DNA of 64,000 nt from Curvibacter lanceolatus ATCC 14669 (lineage in GTDB: Bacteria > Pseudomonadota > Gammaproteobacteria > Burkholderiales > Burkholderiaceae_C). Below the pieces are notes generated by a model that searched no databases, was not told where the DNA came from, and saw only the letters and a program-made list of their open reading frames with translations. The stretch is from assembly GCF_000381265.1 (NCBI RefSeq), contig NZ_KB906271.1, forward strand, positions 49,487 through 113,486, given 5' to 3'. Shown here one piece after another: positions 27,469 through 37,938 of this stretch. The translations under genes were made by a program, and so were the position numbers. Positions within the stretch are counted from its first letter, which is position 1. Every line of letters begins with the position of its first letter.

Positions 27469-30400
27469 GGTCGCCGGCCGGCGGGGTGGGCTCAGGCAGA
27501 TCCACCAGCCCCGGTGTGCCGACCACCGGTGCCTCCAACGGCAGCTCGATGCTGAAGCAGGTGCCCTGCCCTGGCTCGCTCTGCACCGAGATGCTTCCCC
27601 CCAGCACGCGGGTGACCAGGGTCTGGCAAATGGACAGGCCCAGGCCGGTGCCGCCGCGCCCCAGGCGGGTGGTGTAAAACGGATCGAAGATGCGCCGCAG
27701 GGTGTCGGCCGACATGCCCCGCCCCTGGTCACGCACCTCCAGCCGCACCCGGCCCTGCGACAAGCCCCACGCACTGATCAGCACCTGCCCCGGTGGCAGG
27801 TCTTCATAGGCGTGCTCAAGGGCGTTGCTGAGCAGATTGAGCAGCACCTGGCCCAAGGGCCCAGGGTAGCTGTCGAAGTGCAAACCCTCAGGCACCTGTG
27901 CCACCACCTGCAGGCTGCCGCGGCGCAGCGTGGGCTGGTGCATCTGCAGGATTTCGCGCACCACTTCGTCGAGCATGAAATCGCGCCGCTGCAGGCTGGT
28001 CTGATCGGCCGCCACCTGTTTGAAGGTGGAGATCAGATCGGCGGCGCGGCTGAGGTTCTTGAGCAGCATGGACACAGCCTCAGCAGTCTGGCTGACGTGC
28101 AAGGCGAGCCCGCTGCGGGTGAGGCCCTGGCTGGCCACGCGCCCGAACTGCTCCACCTCGGAGCGCAGCGTGGTGGCCACCAGCACGCTGTTGCCGATGG
28201 GGGTGTTGAGTTCGTGGGCCACGCCCGCCACCATGCGCCCCAGGGCCGCGTGTTTTTCTGAGCGCAGCAGTTCGTCCTGGGTGCTGTGCAGCGACGCCAT
28301 GGCCTCGGTGAGTTCATGGTTGGCTTGGGTGAGGGCCTGGGTGCGTTGTGCCACCGCAGCCTCCAGCATGTGGTTCATCTGCTCCATCTGCTGGCGGGCG
28401 CGTCGTTGGTCGCTGATGTCCACGATGCCGAACAAATAGCTGCGCTGGCCTTCCAGATCCAGGGTGCGGCCTGAAGCCACACAGTCGAGCACCGCGCCAT
28501 CGGAGCGCCTGAGCGCGATCTCCAGTTCGTCGACGGCGCCGTCGCGGCGCAGGGTTTCGTACAGGCGATCACGGTCAAGGGCTGAGGCAAACAGGCCGAA
28601 CTCGTTGGAGCCATGACCCAACACCTCTTCAGGCGCGTAACCGAACAAGCGCAACCAGCTGCGGTTGACGTCGTAGTAGAGGCCATCGTCGCCGATCACG
28701 GCCAGGGCAGCCGGGGAATCCTGGAACAACAGGGCCAGGCGCCGCTCGCTGGCCTGCAAGGTGGCCTGGGCCCTCTTCTCTTCCACGATGCTTCGGTTGA
28801 CGCCCAGCAGGCCGGTGAGTTCACCAGCCTCATCAAAGAGCGGAATCTTAACGCTGTGAAACGGCACCAGGCTGCCATCGGGGCCGGTCAGTTTGGCCTC
28901 AGGCTGCACCAGGGTCTGTCGGTTCTTGTAGACCCATTCATCGTCGTCGAGTGATTTGCTGCGGACCCGTTCGCCCACCGGCAATGCGTTGGTGTGCTGC
29001 AGCAATTGCTGCTTGGTAGCCCCCATGAAGCTGGCCATCCACTGGTTGACCAGCAGGTAATTGGACGCGGTGTCCTTGACGAAGATACCCATGGGTATGG
29101 CGTCAACCACGCGCTCCAACAGGCGCCGGCTGTTGCGCAACTCCTCCTCGACCCGCTTGCGCTCGGTGATGTCCACCAACTGGCTTTGCCACGCGGCCTG
29201 CCCCTGCCAGGACACCGGCAGCATGTAGGTCAACACCGTGCGGATCTCGCCGGAAGGGTGGCGCAGATCCATCTCCATGCCTTCGATGCGCCCGTCACTC
29301 TGCAGGCGCTGCAGCAGGCGATCCCGCGCCTGGGTGTCGGCATGCAGGTTCAGATCGCGGATGTTGTGGTTGAGCAATTGTTCGCGGGTGTGCCCCACCA
29401 GCCGGCACAAGGCATCATTGCAGGCCAGCGTGTGCCCGAAATCGTGGGTGGAGAAGATGCGTGCCGGTGTGGGGCTGCCGTAGAAGGCCGACTCGAAACC
29501 TTGCTGCAGCGCACGCAAGGCTTCTTCGGCCCGGTGACGCTCGGTGATGTCGATGCCCATGCACACCAGGCGCACCTGCCCATCGAACTCTGGCAGGCGA
29601 AACAGGGAACACAACTGCCAGCGAGGCTCGCCCACCGGGGTGTTGATGCCCAACTCAAAACTTTGCGCCGGGCCCTCGCGACACAGTTGCTCAAAGGCCT
29701 GCTGCCATTGGGCGCGGCCAGCAGAACTGTCATCGGCCCAACCCGGCACCAGCGCCGGCAGGGTCTGGCCCAGGGCCTGTGCACTGGCAATGCCAAACAG
29801 CTGCTCGGAGGCATTGTTCCAATAGAGCACCCGCCCTTGCAAGTCGTATTGCTGCACCGCCACGGATGGGGTGTTGTCCAGCAAAGCCTGCAAGCGGGTT
29901 TCGCTGAGGACCAGGGCTTCTCGAGCCAGTTCAGCGGCTGTGACGTTCTGCCACACCCCGACCATGCGCTCTCCGCCGCGGTCATGCGACACCTGGGCCC
30001 TGACCAGGGCCCACTGGAGTTCACCCGTTGGCGCGAGAAGCCGGTACTGGGTATTCAATAGCCCGCTGCGCCAAGCCTCTTGCACCGCCAGTGCAACCCC
30101 ATCGCGGTCGTCAGGGTGGATGAACTGACGTGAAAAATCCGACCAGCTCCAGGGCGATACCAGGCTGGCCAAGGGGCTGGAGGACGGGCGGGCGGGTGCA
30201 TCTTCATCGTCGTCACCCCCCCAACGCACCAGGTCGGTGGCGCGGTCAAGCTCCCAGTAGATCAGGCCTGCGACTTCGACCGCCAGACGCCAGCGCTGAC
30301 GGCTCTCACGCATCAACTGGGCCTGTTGATGCTGGCGAGTGACATCGCGCATCTGCCCAAACCAGCCAATCACCTCACCCTGCTGCTGACCCTCGTCTGC

Positions 30401-31315
30401 ACTGGATACGGCCTGCCAGGTTGCAACGGCGCGCTCGGGGACCAAGTGCAACAGGATCATCCTGTGCTGCCCCCCACCCCAGCGCATCGGAATCTCTTCA
30501 CGCACCTCTTCGCCCTGCAAGACGCGGTCAATCAAGGGCCGCATGGTGGTGTTGATGGACTCGTCCCAAAGGTCTTCGATGCTGCGCCCCACCAATTGCG
30601 CCAAGTCCATGCCCAGGGCACGGGCATAGCGTTGGTTGACCCAGAGACAACGCCTGTCCTGGCCCCAATGCGAGAGCATGGAGGGCACATGCTCGGCGAT
30701 GTTCTCGAAATGGCGGCTGCGGGCCTCATAGCGCTGCCGAGCCAGGGCCAGCCCGATCAATTGCTGCTCACCATCGCGAAACACCTGATAGAACAGGTAG
30801 GCGCTCAAGCCAAATGCCAGCACCCAACCCGCCACGGTGCGTTGCAAGGCGAGCACCGGCAATTCCGCAAAAGAACCCATGCCTTGCAACTCGAGCGCCA
30901 GCATGGCACCCAGCGAGAGCAACATCGACAGCAACATGGTGCGCCGACCCAGCATCCATCCACTGAGGGCACCGATCAAGATGTAGGCACCCGCCAGCAG
31001 AGAACGGTCCAGTGCCGTGAATGCCGCGGAACAACTCACCCAGGCCATGACACCGAGCCACAGACACCAGGCGGCCGCGCGCCACGCGGCACGGCGCAGA
31101 CACAGCAGGGTCGCGGCTGAACCGATCAGCGCGGCGATCAGGCCCGGCATGCCCGACGATGGGGGTACCTGTGCGATCCACTGGCTCAGGCCCATCAGCA
31201 GCGCGCTGCAGGCCACCAGCCAGGCCAGGCGTTGCAAATGGCGCTTTGCCAGGTCCGCACGCAACAAATCCATGGCTGCATCGGCATCGAACATCCAAGC
31301 TTCTTCGTGAGCCAT
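27452..31315 (-). CDS. Large multi-PAS hybrid-less sensor histidine kinase
   Basis: About 1287 residues from ATG 31315, which has GGAACGG upstream; ATG 31333 is an alternative, and a longer open frame exists but looks non-coding. The N-terminus has six to seven membrane helices (e.g. WLVACSALLMGLSQWI, then AGAYILIGALSGWMLG) resembling a MASE-type sensor. Six PAS/PAC units follow (e.g. GWFGQMRDVTR, ICMGIDITERHRA-like ends). A coiled coil leads to HisKA, with the phosphoacceptor in MVAGVAHELNTPIG near residue 1030. The HATPase_c domain has DQGRGMSADTLRRIFDPFYTT and GGTGLGLSICQTL. No receiver domain or partner response regulator is adjacent, so it is an orphan kinase. Confidence 0.9.
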   Translation of the reverse strand: MAHEEAWMFDADAAMDLLRADLAKRHLQRLAWLVACSALLMGLSQWIAQVPPSSGMPGLIAALIGSAATLLCLRRAAWRAAAWCLWLGVMAWVSCSAAFTALDRSLLAGAYILIGALSGWMLGRRTMLLSMLLSLGAMLALELQGMGSFAELPVLALQRTVAGWVLAFGLSAYLFYQVFRDGEQQLIGLALARQRYEARSRHFENIAEHVPSMLSHWGQDRRCLWVNQRYARALGMDLAQLVGRSIEDLWDESINTTMRPLIDRVLQGEEVREEIPMRWGGGQHRMILLHLVPERAVATWQAVSSADEGQQQGEVIGWFGQMRDVTRQHQQAQLMRESRQRWRLAVEVAGLIYWELDRATDLVRWGGDDDEDAPARPSSSPLASLVSPWSWSDFSRQFIHPDDRDGVALAVQEAWRSGLLNTQYRLLAPTGELQWALVRAQVSHDRGGERMVGVWQNVTAAELAREALVLSETRLQALLDNTPSVAVQQYDLQGRVLYWNNASEQLFGIASAQALGQTLPALVPGWADDSSAGRAQWQQAFEQLCREGPAQSFELGINTPVGEPRWQLCSLFRLPEFDGQVRLVCMGIDITERHRAEEALRALQQGFESAFYGSPTPARIFSTHDFGHTLACNDALCRLVGHTREQLLNHNIRDLNLHADTQARDRLLQRLQSDGRIEGMEMDLRHPSGEIRTVLTYMLPVSWQGQAAWQSQLVDITERKRVEEELRNSRRLLERVVDAIPMGIFVKDTASNYLLVNQWMASFMGATKQQLLQHTNALPVGERVRSKSLDDDEWVYKNRQTLVQPEAKLTGPDGSLVPFHSVKIPLFDEAGELTGLLGVNRSIVEEKRAQATLQASERRLALLFQDSPAALAVIGDDGLYYDVNRSWLRLFGYAPEEVLGHGSNEFGLFASALDRDRLYETLRRDGAVDELEIALRRSDGAVLDCVASGRTLDLEGQRSYLFGIVDISDQRRARQQMEQMNHMLEAAVAQRTQALTQANHELTEAMASLHSTQDELLRSEKHAALGRMVAGVAHELNTPIGNSVLVATTLRSEVEQFGRVASQGLTRSGLALHVSQTAEAVSMLLKNLSRAADLISTFKQVAADQTSLQRRDFMLDEVVREILQMHQPTLRRGSLQVVAQVPEGLHFDSYPGPLGQVLLNLLSNALEHAYEDLPPGQVLISAWGLSQGRVRLEVRDQGRGMSADTLRRIFDPFYTTRLGRGGTGLGLSICQTLVTRVLGGSISVQSEPGQGTCFSIELPLEAPVVGTPGLVDLPEPTPPAGDLRAGL

Positions 31316-31493
31316 TGCACCGTTCCATGACATGGGCCCAGGCCCAAACAAGTGAAAACAATCTCCTGGCGACCAAGCACACCGGAAGACTGTGTGCTGC
31401 CAAGTGGCGGCAAGTAGATGATAGGTGGCCTGACAAAGGGCAACAGCCCGGCACAACCCCAATGCAGCGCCCGTGCAGGAAAATGGGGCAGAA

Positions 31494-31535
31494 AACAAAA
31501 AACCCCGAGAAGTCGTTTAGACTTTCGGGGTTTTT
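31494..31535. terminator. Bidirectional terminator between the kinase gene and tRNA-Val
   Basis: A stem of CCCCGA-GAAGTC with GACTT-TCGGGG (one bulge) around GTTTA is flanked by an A run on the low side and TTTTT on the high side. It is the natural terminator for the minus-strand tRNA transcript. Confidence 0.85.
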
Positions 31536-31568
31536 GCGCTGAGGGCATCGGCATGCCATCAGCAATTT

Positions 31569-31643
31569 TGGTGGGCGATACATGGATCGAACATGTGACC
31601 CCTGCAGTGTGAATGCAGTGCTCTACCGCTGAGCTAATCGCCC
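31569..31643 (-). tRNA. tRNA-Val (anticodon CAC)
   Basis: A complete cloverleaf on the minus strand: acceptor GGGCGAT/ATCGCCC, D arm GCTCAGCGGTAGAGC, anticodon stem CTGCA/TGCAG with loop TTCACAC, and T arm with TTCGATC. Anticodon CAC reads valine codon GUG. The 3' CCA is encoded. It lies between dnaQ and the kinase gene and is intact, with no sign of an insertion. Confidence 0.96.
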
Positions 31644-31719
31644 TTGCCGCTTATCGTGTTGCGCTTTACTTATCGTTTAGTGCTTCACTGCGTCAAGAAC
31701 TCTATTATGGCACAGTTTT

Positions 31720-32430
31720 TTAGCTGTTTTCGAAAGTTCGCCAAATTGTTTTGCCGCCACTCGATTTATCGAGCTGGGTCATGACATCGGCGTGCGCGGC
31801 CAGCTCTTGCTCGCTGGCCTCCAGCACCGGCAGCTCGATGCCGCTCAGGTCGAAAGCGACCACCTGGGTCTGGGTCTCTTCCTCGGAGCCGGCATCGATC
31901 AGCAAGGCATCCTGGCCTCGCGTCATGTACACATAGACATCGGCCAGCAACTCGGCATCCAGCAAGGCGCCGTGCAGTGTGCGGCCCGTGTTGTCGACAC
32001 CCAGACGTTCGCACAAGCCATTCAGCGAATTGCGCTTGCCGGGATACATCTCCTTGGCGAGAGCCAGGGTGTCGAGAATGCCCGAGACGTAGCTCTTCAA
32101 CGGGGGGCGGCCCAGCAGCTCCAACTCTTTGTTGAGAAAGCCGACGTCGAAGGGCGCGTTGTGGATGATCAACTCGGCGCCCTGGATGTAGTCCAGGAAC
32201 TCATCGACCACGGCCACGAACTTGGGCTTGTCGCGCAGGAACTCGGTGGTCAGCCCGTGGATGCGCAAAGCATCTTCATGGCTGTCGCGCTCTGGGTTCA
32301 GGTAGTAATGCAGGTTGCGGCCGGTCAGCTTGCGGTTGACGAGCTCGACGCAGCCGATTTCGATCACCCGGTCGCCGTTCTCGGCAGACAGGCCGGTGGT
32401 CTCGGTGTCAAAGACGATCTGGCGCGACAT
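31720..32430 (-). CDS. dnaQ: DNA polymerase III epsilon subunit (3'-5' proofreading exonuclease)
   Basis: 236 residues, full length. The DEDDh exonuclease motifs are visible: Exo I FDTETTGL at the start, Exo II with HNAPFDVGF, and Exo III with TLHGALLDAELLADVY. It removes mismatched nucleotides behind the replicative polymerase. Its start overlaps the ferredoxin stop codon, so it is the last gene of the hscBA-fdx transcript. A C-terminal tail after residue 185 holds the polymerase-binding part. Confidence 0.95.
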   Translation of the reverse strand: MSRQIVFDTETTGLSAENGDRVIEIGCVELVNRKLTGRNLHYYLNPERDSHEDALRIHGLTTEFLRDKPKFVAVVDEFLDYIQGAELIIHNAPFDVGFLNKELELLGRPPLKSYVSGILDTLALAKEMYPGKRNSLNGLCERLGVDNTGRTLHGALLDAELLADVYVYMTRGQDALLIDAGSEEETQTQVVAFDLSGIELPVLEASEQELAAHADVMTQLDKSSGGKTIWRTFENS

Positions 32431-32768
32431 CAGTGGTTCTCTTTGGCGTGGTTGATCGTGTACTTGGGAATCTCGATCGTGAGGTTGTCGCGGGCCACGA
32501 TGGCTTGGCAGCTCAGGCGTGACTGCGGCTCCAGCCCCCAGGCGCGATCGAGCAGGTCTTCTTCGGTTTCCTCAGGCTCGTTGAGCGAGTTGAAGCCTTC
32601 GCGCACGATCACGTGGCAGGTGGTGCAGGCACAGCTCATGTCGCAGGCGTGCTCGATGTTGATGTGGTTGTCGAGCAGCGCCTCACAGATGTTGGTGCCG
32701 GTGGCCACTTTGATTTCGGTGCCCTCGGGGCAGTACTCGGGGTGAGGCAGGATTTTGATGACGGGCAT
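32430..32768 (-). CDS. fdx: ISC-type [2Fe-2S] ferredoxin
   Basis: 112 residues. The adrenodoxin-type cluster ligands lie in HACDMSCACTTCHV, with the last cysteine in RLSCQAI. The PVIKILPHPEYCPEG start is typical of ISC ferredoxins. It supplies electrons for Fe-S cluster assembly on IscU. It sits downstream of hscA in the standard iscRSUA-hscBA-fdx order, and its stop codon overlaps the dnaQ start. Confidence 0.95.
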   Translation of the reverse strand: MPVIKILPHPEYCPEGTEIKVATGTNICEALLDNHINIEHACDMSCACTTCHVIVREGFNSLNEPEETEEDLLDRAWGLEPQSRLSCQAIVARDNLTIEIPKYTINHAKENH

Positions 32769-32821
32769 GGCAATGGATCGGTAAGGGGGTTGGCCTTGGA
32801 TGGGGGCGTCAGATTCGAGTG

Positions 32822-34684
32822 TCAGAGCGAGTCGACCTGGCGGCCGGCCAAAGCCTGCTGGATGCCGCGATTCATGCGGCTGGCAGCAAAGGCTTCGGTG
32901 CCCTTGGCCAGCGCTTCGGTGGCGGCTTCGATGGACTTGGCCTCATCGAGCGACTTGGCCGCCAAGGCGGCGTCGATCAGGGTGTCCAGGGTGGCGCGTT
33001 CGGCATCTGACAACAGGTCGCCATCGGCCTTCAGGGCGCTGCGCGTGGCCAGCACCATGCGGTCAGCTTCGAGTCGGGCTTCGGCCAGCGCACGGGCCTG
33101 CATGTCTTGCTGGGCGGTGCTGAAGCTGTCTTGCAGCATGCGGGCAATCTGGTCGTCCGACAGGCCGTACGAGGGCTTGACTTCGATGGCTGCCTCCACA
33201 CCGCTGATCATCTCGCGCGCAGCCACTTGCAGCAGGCCATCCGCATCCACGGTGAAGGTGACCCGGATGCGCGCGGCACCTGCGGCCATGGGCGGAATGC
33301 CACGCAACTCAAAGCGCGCCAGGCTGCGGCAGTCGGCCACCAGGTCGCGCTCGCCCTGCACCACGTGCAAGGCCAGGGCGGTCTGGCCGTCCTGATAGGT
33401 GGTGAAGTCTTGCGCCATGGCGGTGGGGATGGTCTGGTTGCGCGGCACGATGCGCTCCACCAGACCGCCCATGGTCTCCAAGCCCAGCGACAGCGGGATC
33501 ACATCCAGCAATAACAGGTCGCCGGTCTGATCGTTACCGGCCAGTTGATTGGCCTGGATGGCGGCCCCCAGGGCCACGACCTCGTCGGGGTTGAGGTTGT
33601 TGAGCGGGGCCTTGCCAAAGTAATCGTGCACGGCCTGCTGCACCTGAGGCATGCGTGTGGAGCCCCCGACCATGACCACACCCTGCACTTCGTCACGCTC
33701 GAGTTGCGCATCGCGCAAGGCCTTGCGCACCGCGCTCAGGGTGCGGGCGGTCAGGGCCTCGGTGGCGGCGTGAAAATCGCCGCGGCGCACCGGGTGGCGC
33801 AAGGGGCCGGTGCTCAGATCGGCCACGAAATCAACCGTCTCGGCATCCGTGAGGGCTTCCTTGCAGGCCCGGGCAGCCACCCGCAAGCGGGCCAGGTCGT
33901 GCGCATCGGCAGCCTGGACGCCCGTCTGGGCCAGCACCCAGGCGGCCAAGGCCTGGTCGTAGTCATCACCGCCCAGGGCCGAATCGCCCCCCGTGGCAAT
34001 CACTTCGAACACACCCCGGGTCAGACGCAGGATGGAGATATCGAACGTGCCGCCGCCCAGGTCGTACACCGCGTAAATGCCTTCGCTGGCGTTGTCCAGC
34101 CCATAGGCGATGGCGGCAGCGGTGGGCTCGTTGATCAGGCGCAGCAGCTTGATACCGGCGAGCTGGGCTGCATCCTTGGTGGCCTGGCGTTGGGCGTCGT
34201 CGAAATAGGCGGGCACGGTGATGACCGCGCCGTACAGGTCGTCGTTGAAGCTGTCTTCGGCCCGGTAGCGCAGCGTGGCCAAAATCTCGGCACTGATCTC
34301 AACCGGCGACTTGACGCCGGCCACCGTCTGCAGGCTGACCATGCCCTGCTCCGGCTCGCCCACAAAGCGGTACGGCAGGCGCGACACGTCCTTGAGGTCG
34401 TTCAGGCCCCGCCCCATGAAACGCTTCACCGAAACGATGGTGTTCTGGGGGTCGGTGGACTGGGCCGGCAGCGCGTCAAAACCGATCTGGCGCCCACCGC
34501 CCTCCAGGTAGCGCACGGCCGAAGGCAGGATCACCCGGCCCTGCTCATCGGGCAGGCATTCAGCCACGCCATTGCGCATGGCAGCCACCAGCGAATGGGT
34601 GGTGCCCAGGTCGATGCCCACGGCAATGCGACGCTGGTGGGGATCGGGGGACTGACCGGGCTCGGAAATCTGGAGAAGCGCCAT
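32822..34684 (-). CDS. hscA: Fe-S cluster assembly chaperone HscA
   Basis: 620 residues from ATG 34684 ([10 protein letters not shown]), the length of E. coli HscA. This is an Hsp70 fold: ATPase phosphate loop [26 protein letters not shown] and [16 protein letters not shown], then a substrate-binding domain and helical lid. It binds the LPPVK motif of IscU and, with HscB, drives cluster transfer using ATP. An upstream in-frame start at 34723 would add 13 residues with no family match. Confidence 0.96.
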   Translation of the reverse strand: MALLQISEPGQSPDPHQRRIAVGIDLGTTHSLVAAMRNGVAECLPDEQGRVILPSAVRYLEGGGRQIGFDALPAQSTDPQNTIVSVKRFMGRGLNDLKDVSRLPYRFVGEPEQGMVSLQTVAGVKSPVEISAEILATLRYRAEDSFNDDLYGAVITVPAYFDDAQRQATKDAAQLAGIKLLRLINEPTAAAIAYGLDNASEGIYAVYDLGGGTFDISILRLTRGVFEVIATGGDSALGGDDYDQALAAWVLAQTGVQAADAHDLARLRVAARACKEALTDAETVDFVADLSTGPLRHPVRRGDFHAATEALTARTLSAVRKALRDAQLERDEVQGVVMVGGSTRMPQVQQAVHDYFGKAPLNNLNPDEVVALGAAIQANQLAGNDQTGDLLLLDVIPLSLGLETMGGLVERIVPRNQTIPTAMAQDFTTYQDGQTALALHVVQGERDLVADCRSLARFELRGIPPMAAGAARIRVTFTVDADGLLQVAAREMISGVEAAIEVKPSYGLSDDQIARMLQDSFSTAQQDMQARALAEARLEADRMVLATRSALKADGDLLSDAERATLDTLIDAALAAKSLDEAKSIEAATEALAKGTEAFAASRMNRGIQQALAGRQVDSL

Positions 34685-34738
34685 GGAATTCTTTTCGGGT
34701 TCGGGGGATGTGGCAAACGCCACAAATGCGACAAACGC

Positions 34739-35257
34739 TTATTGTCCCAGTTGATCCAGCCGGGACTCAATGTCGCGCTCAAATCGCGCAATGAACATGA
34801 GGGCTCTGACCTGTTGGGCTGCTGCGGCGAACTGCTGTTCGTCGTCCAGCAGGCGCCGGCAGGCCTCGATGGCCTGGGCCCGGGCGGCCCTCACTTCGGC
34901 GTCCAGTCCATTCAGGGCAGCGGCGCTGGTCGCATCATCGAGCGCTTCACGCCACTCCATCTGCTGCATCAGGAAGGCCGCAGGCATGGCGGTGTTGTTC
35001 TCTGCCTCGATGGGCGCACCGCGCAGTTCGCACAGGTAGGCGGCCCGGCGCAAAGGGTCTTTCAGGCGCTGGTAGGCCTCGTTGATGCGCACCGACCATT
35101 GCATGGCCACCCGTTGAGCCGCGCCGCCTTGTGCGGCAAAACGGTCAGGGTGGGCCTCGCGCTGCAGGTCTTTCCAGCGCTGATCGAGCGCAGCGCGGTC
35201 CTGGGCAAAGCGCTCGGGCACGCCGAACAGCTCGAAATCATTGGATTGCAGGTTCAT
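34739..35257 (-). CDS. hscB: Fe-S cluster assembly co-chaperone HscB
   Basis: 172 residues from ATG 35257 (MNLQSNDFELFGVPE), the usual length. It has an N-terminal J domain with HPDRF and the YQRLKDPLRRAAYLCEL helix. The C-terminal three-helix bundle (FLMQQMEWREALDDA) binds IscU. HscB stimulates HscA ATPase and delivers IscU. A hairpin with a T run lies between iscA and this gene, so hscBA-fdx is probably expressed at a lower level than iscRSUA. Confidence 0.95.
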   Translation of the reverse strand: MNLQSNDFELFGVPERFAQDRAALDQRWKDLQREAHPDRFAAQGGAAQRVAMQWSVRINEAYQRLKDPLRRAAYLCELRGAPIEAENNTAMPAAFLMQQMEWREALDDATSAAALNGLDAEVRAARAQAIEACRRLLDDEQQFAAAAQQVRALMFIARFERDIESRLDQLGQ

Positions 35258-35267
35258 GGCATTCAGT

Positions 35268-35300
35268 AAAAAAACCGCCAGCACGCAGGTGAAGGCGGTT
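35268..35300 (-). terminator. Intra-operon attenuator between iscA and hscB
   Basis: On the minus strand AACCGCC and GGCGGTT form a stem around a 14-base loop, followed by a run of seven T. It lies 11 bases before the hscB start, so some transcripts must read through it or hscB needs its own start. A second GC-rich element (GGCCGGC repeats, 35310-35342) follows the iscA stop. Confidence 0.7.
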
Positions 35301-35345
35301 TCATCAAGCAAGAGGCCGGCCAATGCCGGCCGGCACAGGCCGGTG

Positions 35346-35669
35346 TCAGACCCGGAAGCTTTCGCCGCAGCCGCAACGATCGCGCTCGTTGGGGTTGTTG
35401 AAGCGGAAACCTTCGTTCAGGCCCTCGCGGACAAAGTCGAGCTCGGTGCCGTCAATGTAGGCCAGGCTCTTGGGGTCGATCAGCACCTTGACACCATGGC
35501 CTTCGAAGACGATGTCTTCAGGGGCCAGGTCGTCGACGTACTCCAGCTTGTAGGCCAGGCCAGAGCAGCCAGTGGTCTTGACGCCCAGTCGCACGCCGAT
35601 GCCCTTGCCCCGTCGGGACAGGTATCGGCTCACATGCCGGGCGGCCGCTTCAGTCAGGGTCACAGCCAT
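35346..35669 (-). CDS. iscA: Iron-sulfur cluster assembly protein IscA
   Basis: 107 residues. An A-type carrier with its three cysteines in [13 protein letters not shown] and the CGCGESF end, and the internal [13 protein letters not shown] core. It carries iron or Fe-S clusters to target proteins. It follows iscU by 3 bases on the same strand, so the two are co-translated. Confidence 0.96.
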   Translation of the reverse strand: MAVTLTEAAARHVSRYLSRRGKGIGVRLGVKTTGCSGLAYKLEYVDDLAPEDIVFEGHGVKVLIDPKSLAYIDGTELDFVREGLNEGFRFNNPNERDRCGCGESFRV

Positions 35670-35672
35670 GGT

Positions 35673-36059
35673 TTACTGCGTGTGCTTTTGTCGGTAGTCG
35701 TTCACTGCGGCCTTGATGGCGTCTTCAGCCAGGATGGAGCAGTGGATCTTCACGGGCGGCAGGGCCAGCTCTTCGGCGATCTGGCTGTTCTTGAGCGCAG
35801 CCGCTTCATCGAGCGTCTTGCCCTTGACCCACTCGGTCACCAGCGAGCTCGATGCAATGGCCGAGCCGCAGCCATAGGTCTTGAAGCGTGCATCTTCGAT
35901 CACGCCGGTCTGCGGGTTCACCTTGATCTGCAGCTTCATCACGTCGCCGCAAGCCGGTGCGCCCACCATGCCGGTGCCCACCGATTCGTCACCCTTGTCA
36001 AAAGAGCCCACGTTACGCGGGTTCTCGTAGTGGTCTACCACTTTTTCAGAATAAGCCAT
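35673..36059 (-). CDS. iscU: Fe-S cluster scaffold protein IscU
   Basis: 128 residues, standard length. The three scaffold cysteines occur in GAPACGDVMKL, KTYGCGSAIASSS and the LPPVKIHCSILAEDA segment, which also provides the HscA recognition peptide LPPVK. Clusters are assembled on it from sulfur supplied by IscS. It is the third gene of the iscRSUA run, 33 bp behind iscS. Confidence 0.97.
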   Translation of the reverse strand: MAYSEKVVDHYENPRNVGSFDKGDESVGTGMVGAPACGDVMKLQIKVNPQTGVIEDARFKTYGCGSAIASSSLVTEWVKGKTLDEAAALKNSQIAEELALPPVKIHCSILAEDAIKAAVNDYRQKHTQ

Positions 36060-36092
36060 GGCCAGGTCCTCAGTTCTTGGTTGGGTGTGCGC

Positions 36093-37313
36093 TCAGTGCG
36101 CAGCCCATTGGATGGTGCTCAGATCGACGCCGTCCTTGTACATCTCCCACAGCGGGCTGAGCTCGCGCAGGCGGTTGACGTTTTCGCGGATGGTGCCGAT
36201 GGCGTAATCGATTTCTTCTTCGGTCGTGAAACGGCCGATGGTCATGCGCAGGCTGCTGTGCGCGAGTTCATCGCTGCGGCCCAGGGCGCGCAGCACGTAG
36301 CTGGGCTCCAGGCTGGCCGACGTGCAGGCCGAGCCCGACGACACGGCCAGGCCCTTGATGCCCATGATCAGCGACTCGCCTTCCACGAAGTTGAAGCTCA
36401 TGTTCAGGTTCTGCGGCACGCGGCGCTCGAGGCTGCCATTGATGAACACCTGTTCGATGTCCTTCAAACCGTTGAGCAGGCGCTGTTGCAAGGCATAGGC
36501 CTTGGCGTTGCCTTCAGCCATCTCGGCCTTGGCAATCCGGAAGGCCTCGCCCATGCCCACGATCTGGTGCGTGGGCAAGGTGCCCGAACGCATGCCGCGC
36601 TCGTGGCCACCGCCATGGATCTGGGCTTCCAGGCGAACCCGGGGCTTGCGGCGCACATACAAGGCACCCACGCCCTTGGGGCCGTAGGTCTTGTGGGCCG
36701 TCATGCTCATCAGGTCGATGGGCAACTGGTTCATGTCAATCTCGACCCGGCCGGTGGCCTGCGCCGCGTCCACGTGCAGCAGGATGCCTTTTTCACGGCA
36801 CAGGGCGCCAATCGCGGGGATGTCCTGGATGACACCGATCTCGTTGTTGACGAACAGCACGCTGATCAGGATGGTGTCGGGGCGAATCGCCGCCTTGAGG
36901 GCTTCCAGATCGAGCAAGCCGTCTTCCTGGACGTCCATGTAGGTCACATCAAAGCCCTGGCGCTCCAGCTCGCGCATGGTGTCGAGCACCGCTTTGTGCT
37001 CGGTCTTCAGGGTGATCAGGTGCTTGCCCTTGCCCTTGTAGAACTGGGCCGCACCCTTGAGGGCCAGGTTGATGGATTCGGTGGCGCCACTGGTCCAGAC
37101 GATTTCACGCGGATCGGCACCGATCAGGTCGGCGACCTGACCACGGGCTTTTTCAATCGCTTCTTCAGCTTCCCAACCCCAGGCATGGCTGCGGGAGGCT
37201 GCATTACCGAAATGTTCACGCAACCAGGGGATCATGGCGTCAACGACGCGCGGGTCGACGGGCGTGGTGGCACCGTAATCGAGGTAAATGGGGAAATGAG
37301 GGGTCATGTCCAT
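36093..37313 (-). CDS. iscS: Cysteine desulfurase IscS
   Basis: 406 residues from ATG 37313 ([18 protein letters not shown]); a second ATG two codons on is possible. It is a PLP enzyme, with the lysine in [17 protein letters not shown] and the catalytic cysteine loop [16 protein letters not shown]. The C-terminal tail ([16 protein letters not shown]) contacts IscU. It releases sulfur from L-cysteine as an enzyme-bound persulfide for Fe-S clusters and tRNA thiolation. Confidence 0.97.
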   Translation of the reverse strand: MDMTPHFPIYLDYGATTPVDPRVVDAMIPWLREHFGNAASRSHAWGWEAEEAIEKARGQVADLIGADPREIVWTSGATESINLALKGAAQFYKGKGKHLITLKTEHKAVLDTMRELERQGFDVTYMDVQEDGLLDLEALKAAIRPDTILISVLFVNNEIGVIQDIPAIGALCREKGILLHVDAAQATGRVEIDMNQLPIDLMSMTAHKTYGPKGVGALYVRRKPRVRLEAQIHGGGHERGMRSGTLPTHQIVGMGEAFRIAKAEMAEGNAKAYALQQRLLNGLKDIEQVFINGSLERRVPQNLNMSFNFVEGESLIMGIKGLAVSSGSACTSASLEPSYVLRALGRSDELAHSSLRMTIGRFTTEEEIDYAIGTIRENVNRLRELSPLWEMYKDGVDLSTIQWAAH

Positions 37314-37401
37314 GGCTGGCTCAATCAAAACTGGCTTGCTGAAACGCAACAGCAATCGGGTAGACCGGCAACGCCCGTGGGGCGTGCCAGCGTTCAAAAC
37401 A

Positions 37402-37938
37402 TCACGACTTGGCGAAGGCGTTGCCCAGGGCGAACACCGAATTCGGTGCGTTGACACGGATCGGCTTGACCACGGGGGTGCTCGAAATCGCACGGCGCAA
37501 CACAGGCTTGTCTTCGACCTGAACGCCCTTGGCAATCTGTTCTTCGACCAGCTTTTGCAGCGTGACCGAATCCAGAAATTCGACCATGCGCTGGTTGAGG
37601 GCCGACCACAGTTCGTGGGTCATGCAACGGCCGGCTTCACCCAGGCAGTTTTCCTTGCCGCCACACTGGGTGGCATCAATGGGTTCATCCACCGACACAA
37701 TGATATCGGCCACCGTGATGTCGGCCGCCTTGCGACCCAGGGTGTAACCACCGCCCGGCCCACGGGTGGACTCGACCAGTTCATGCCGGCGCAGCTTGCC
37801 AAACAACTGCTCAAGGTAGGACAGCGAAATCTGCTGACGCTGGCTGATGGCGGCCAGGGTGACCGGGCCATTGTTCTGGCGCAATGCCAGGTCGATCATC
37901 GCGGTTACCGCAAAGCGGCCTTTGGTTGTGAGACGCAT
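37402..37938 (-). CDS. iscR: Fe-S cluster-sensing regulator IscR
   Basis: 178 residues. Rrf2-family winged helix ([19 protein letters not shown]). Cluster ligands C92, C98 and C105 plus a nearby histidine lie in [20 protein letters not shown]. Holo-IscR represses the isc operon when clusters are plentiful. It is the first gene of iscRSUA, with an IscR-like palindrome about 120 bases upstream. The C-terminal extension after about 150 is low in conservation. Confidence 0.96.
   Translation of the reverse strand: MRLTTKGRFAVTAMIDLALRQNNGPVTLAAISQRQQISLSYLEQLFGKLRRHELVESTRGPGGGYTLGRKAADITVADIIVSVDEPIDATQCGGKENCLGEAGRCMTHELWSALNQRMVEFLDSVTLQKLVEEQIAKGVQVEDKPVLRRAISSTPVVKPIRVNAPNSVFALGNAFAKS

Noticed and set aside
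31569..31643. tRNA-Val as an integration site
   Set aside because: The tRNA is intact and flanked by ordinary chromosomal genes, with no integrase or direct repeat next to it.
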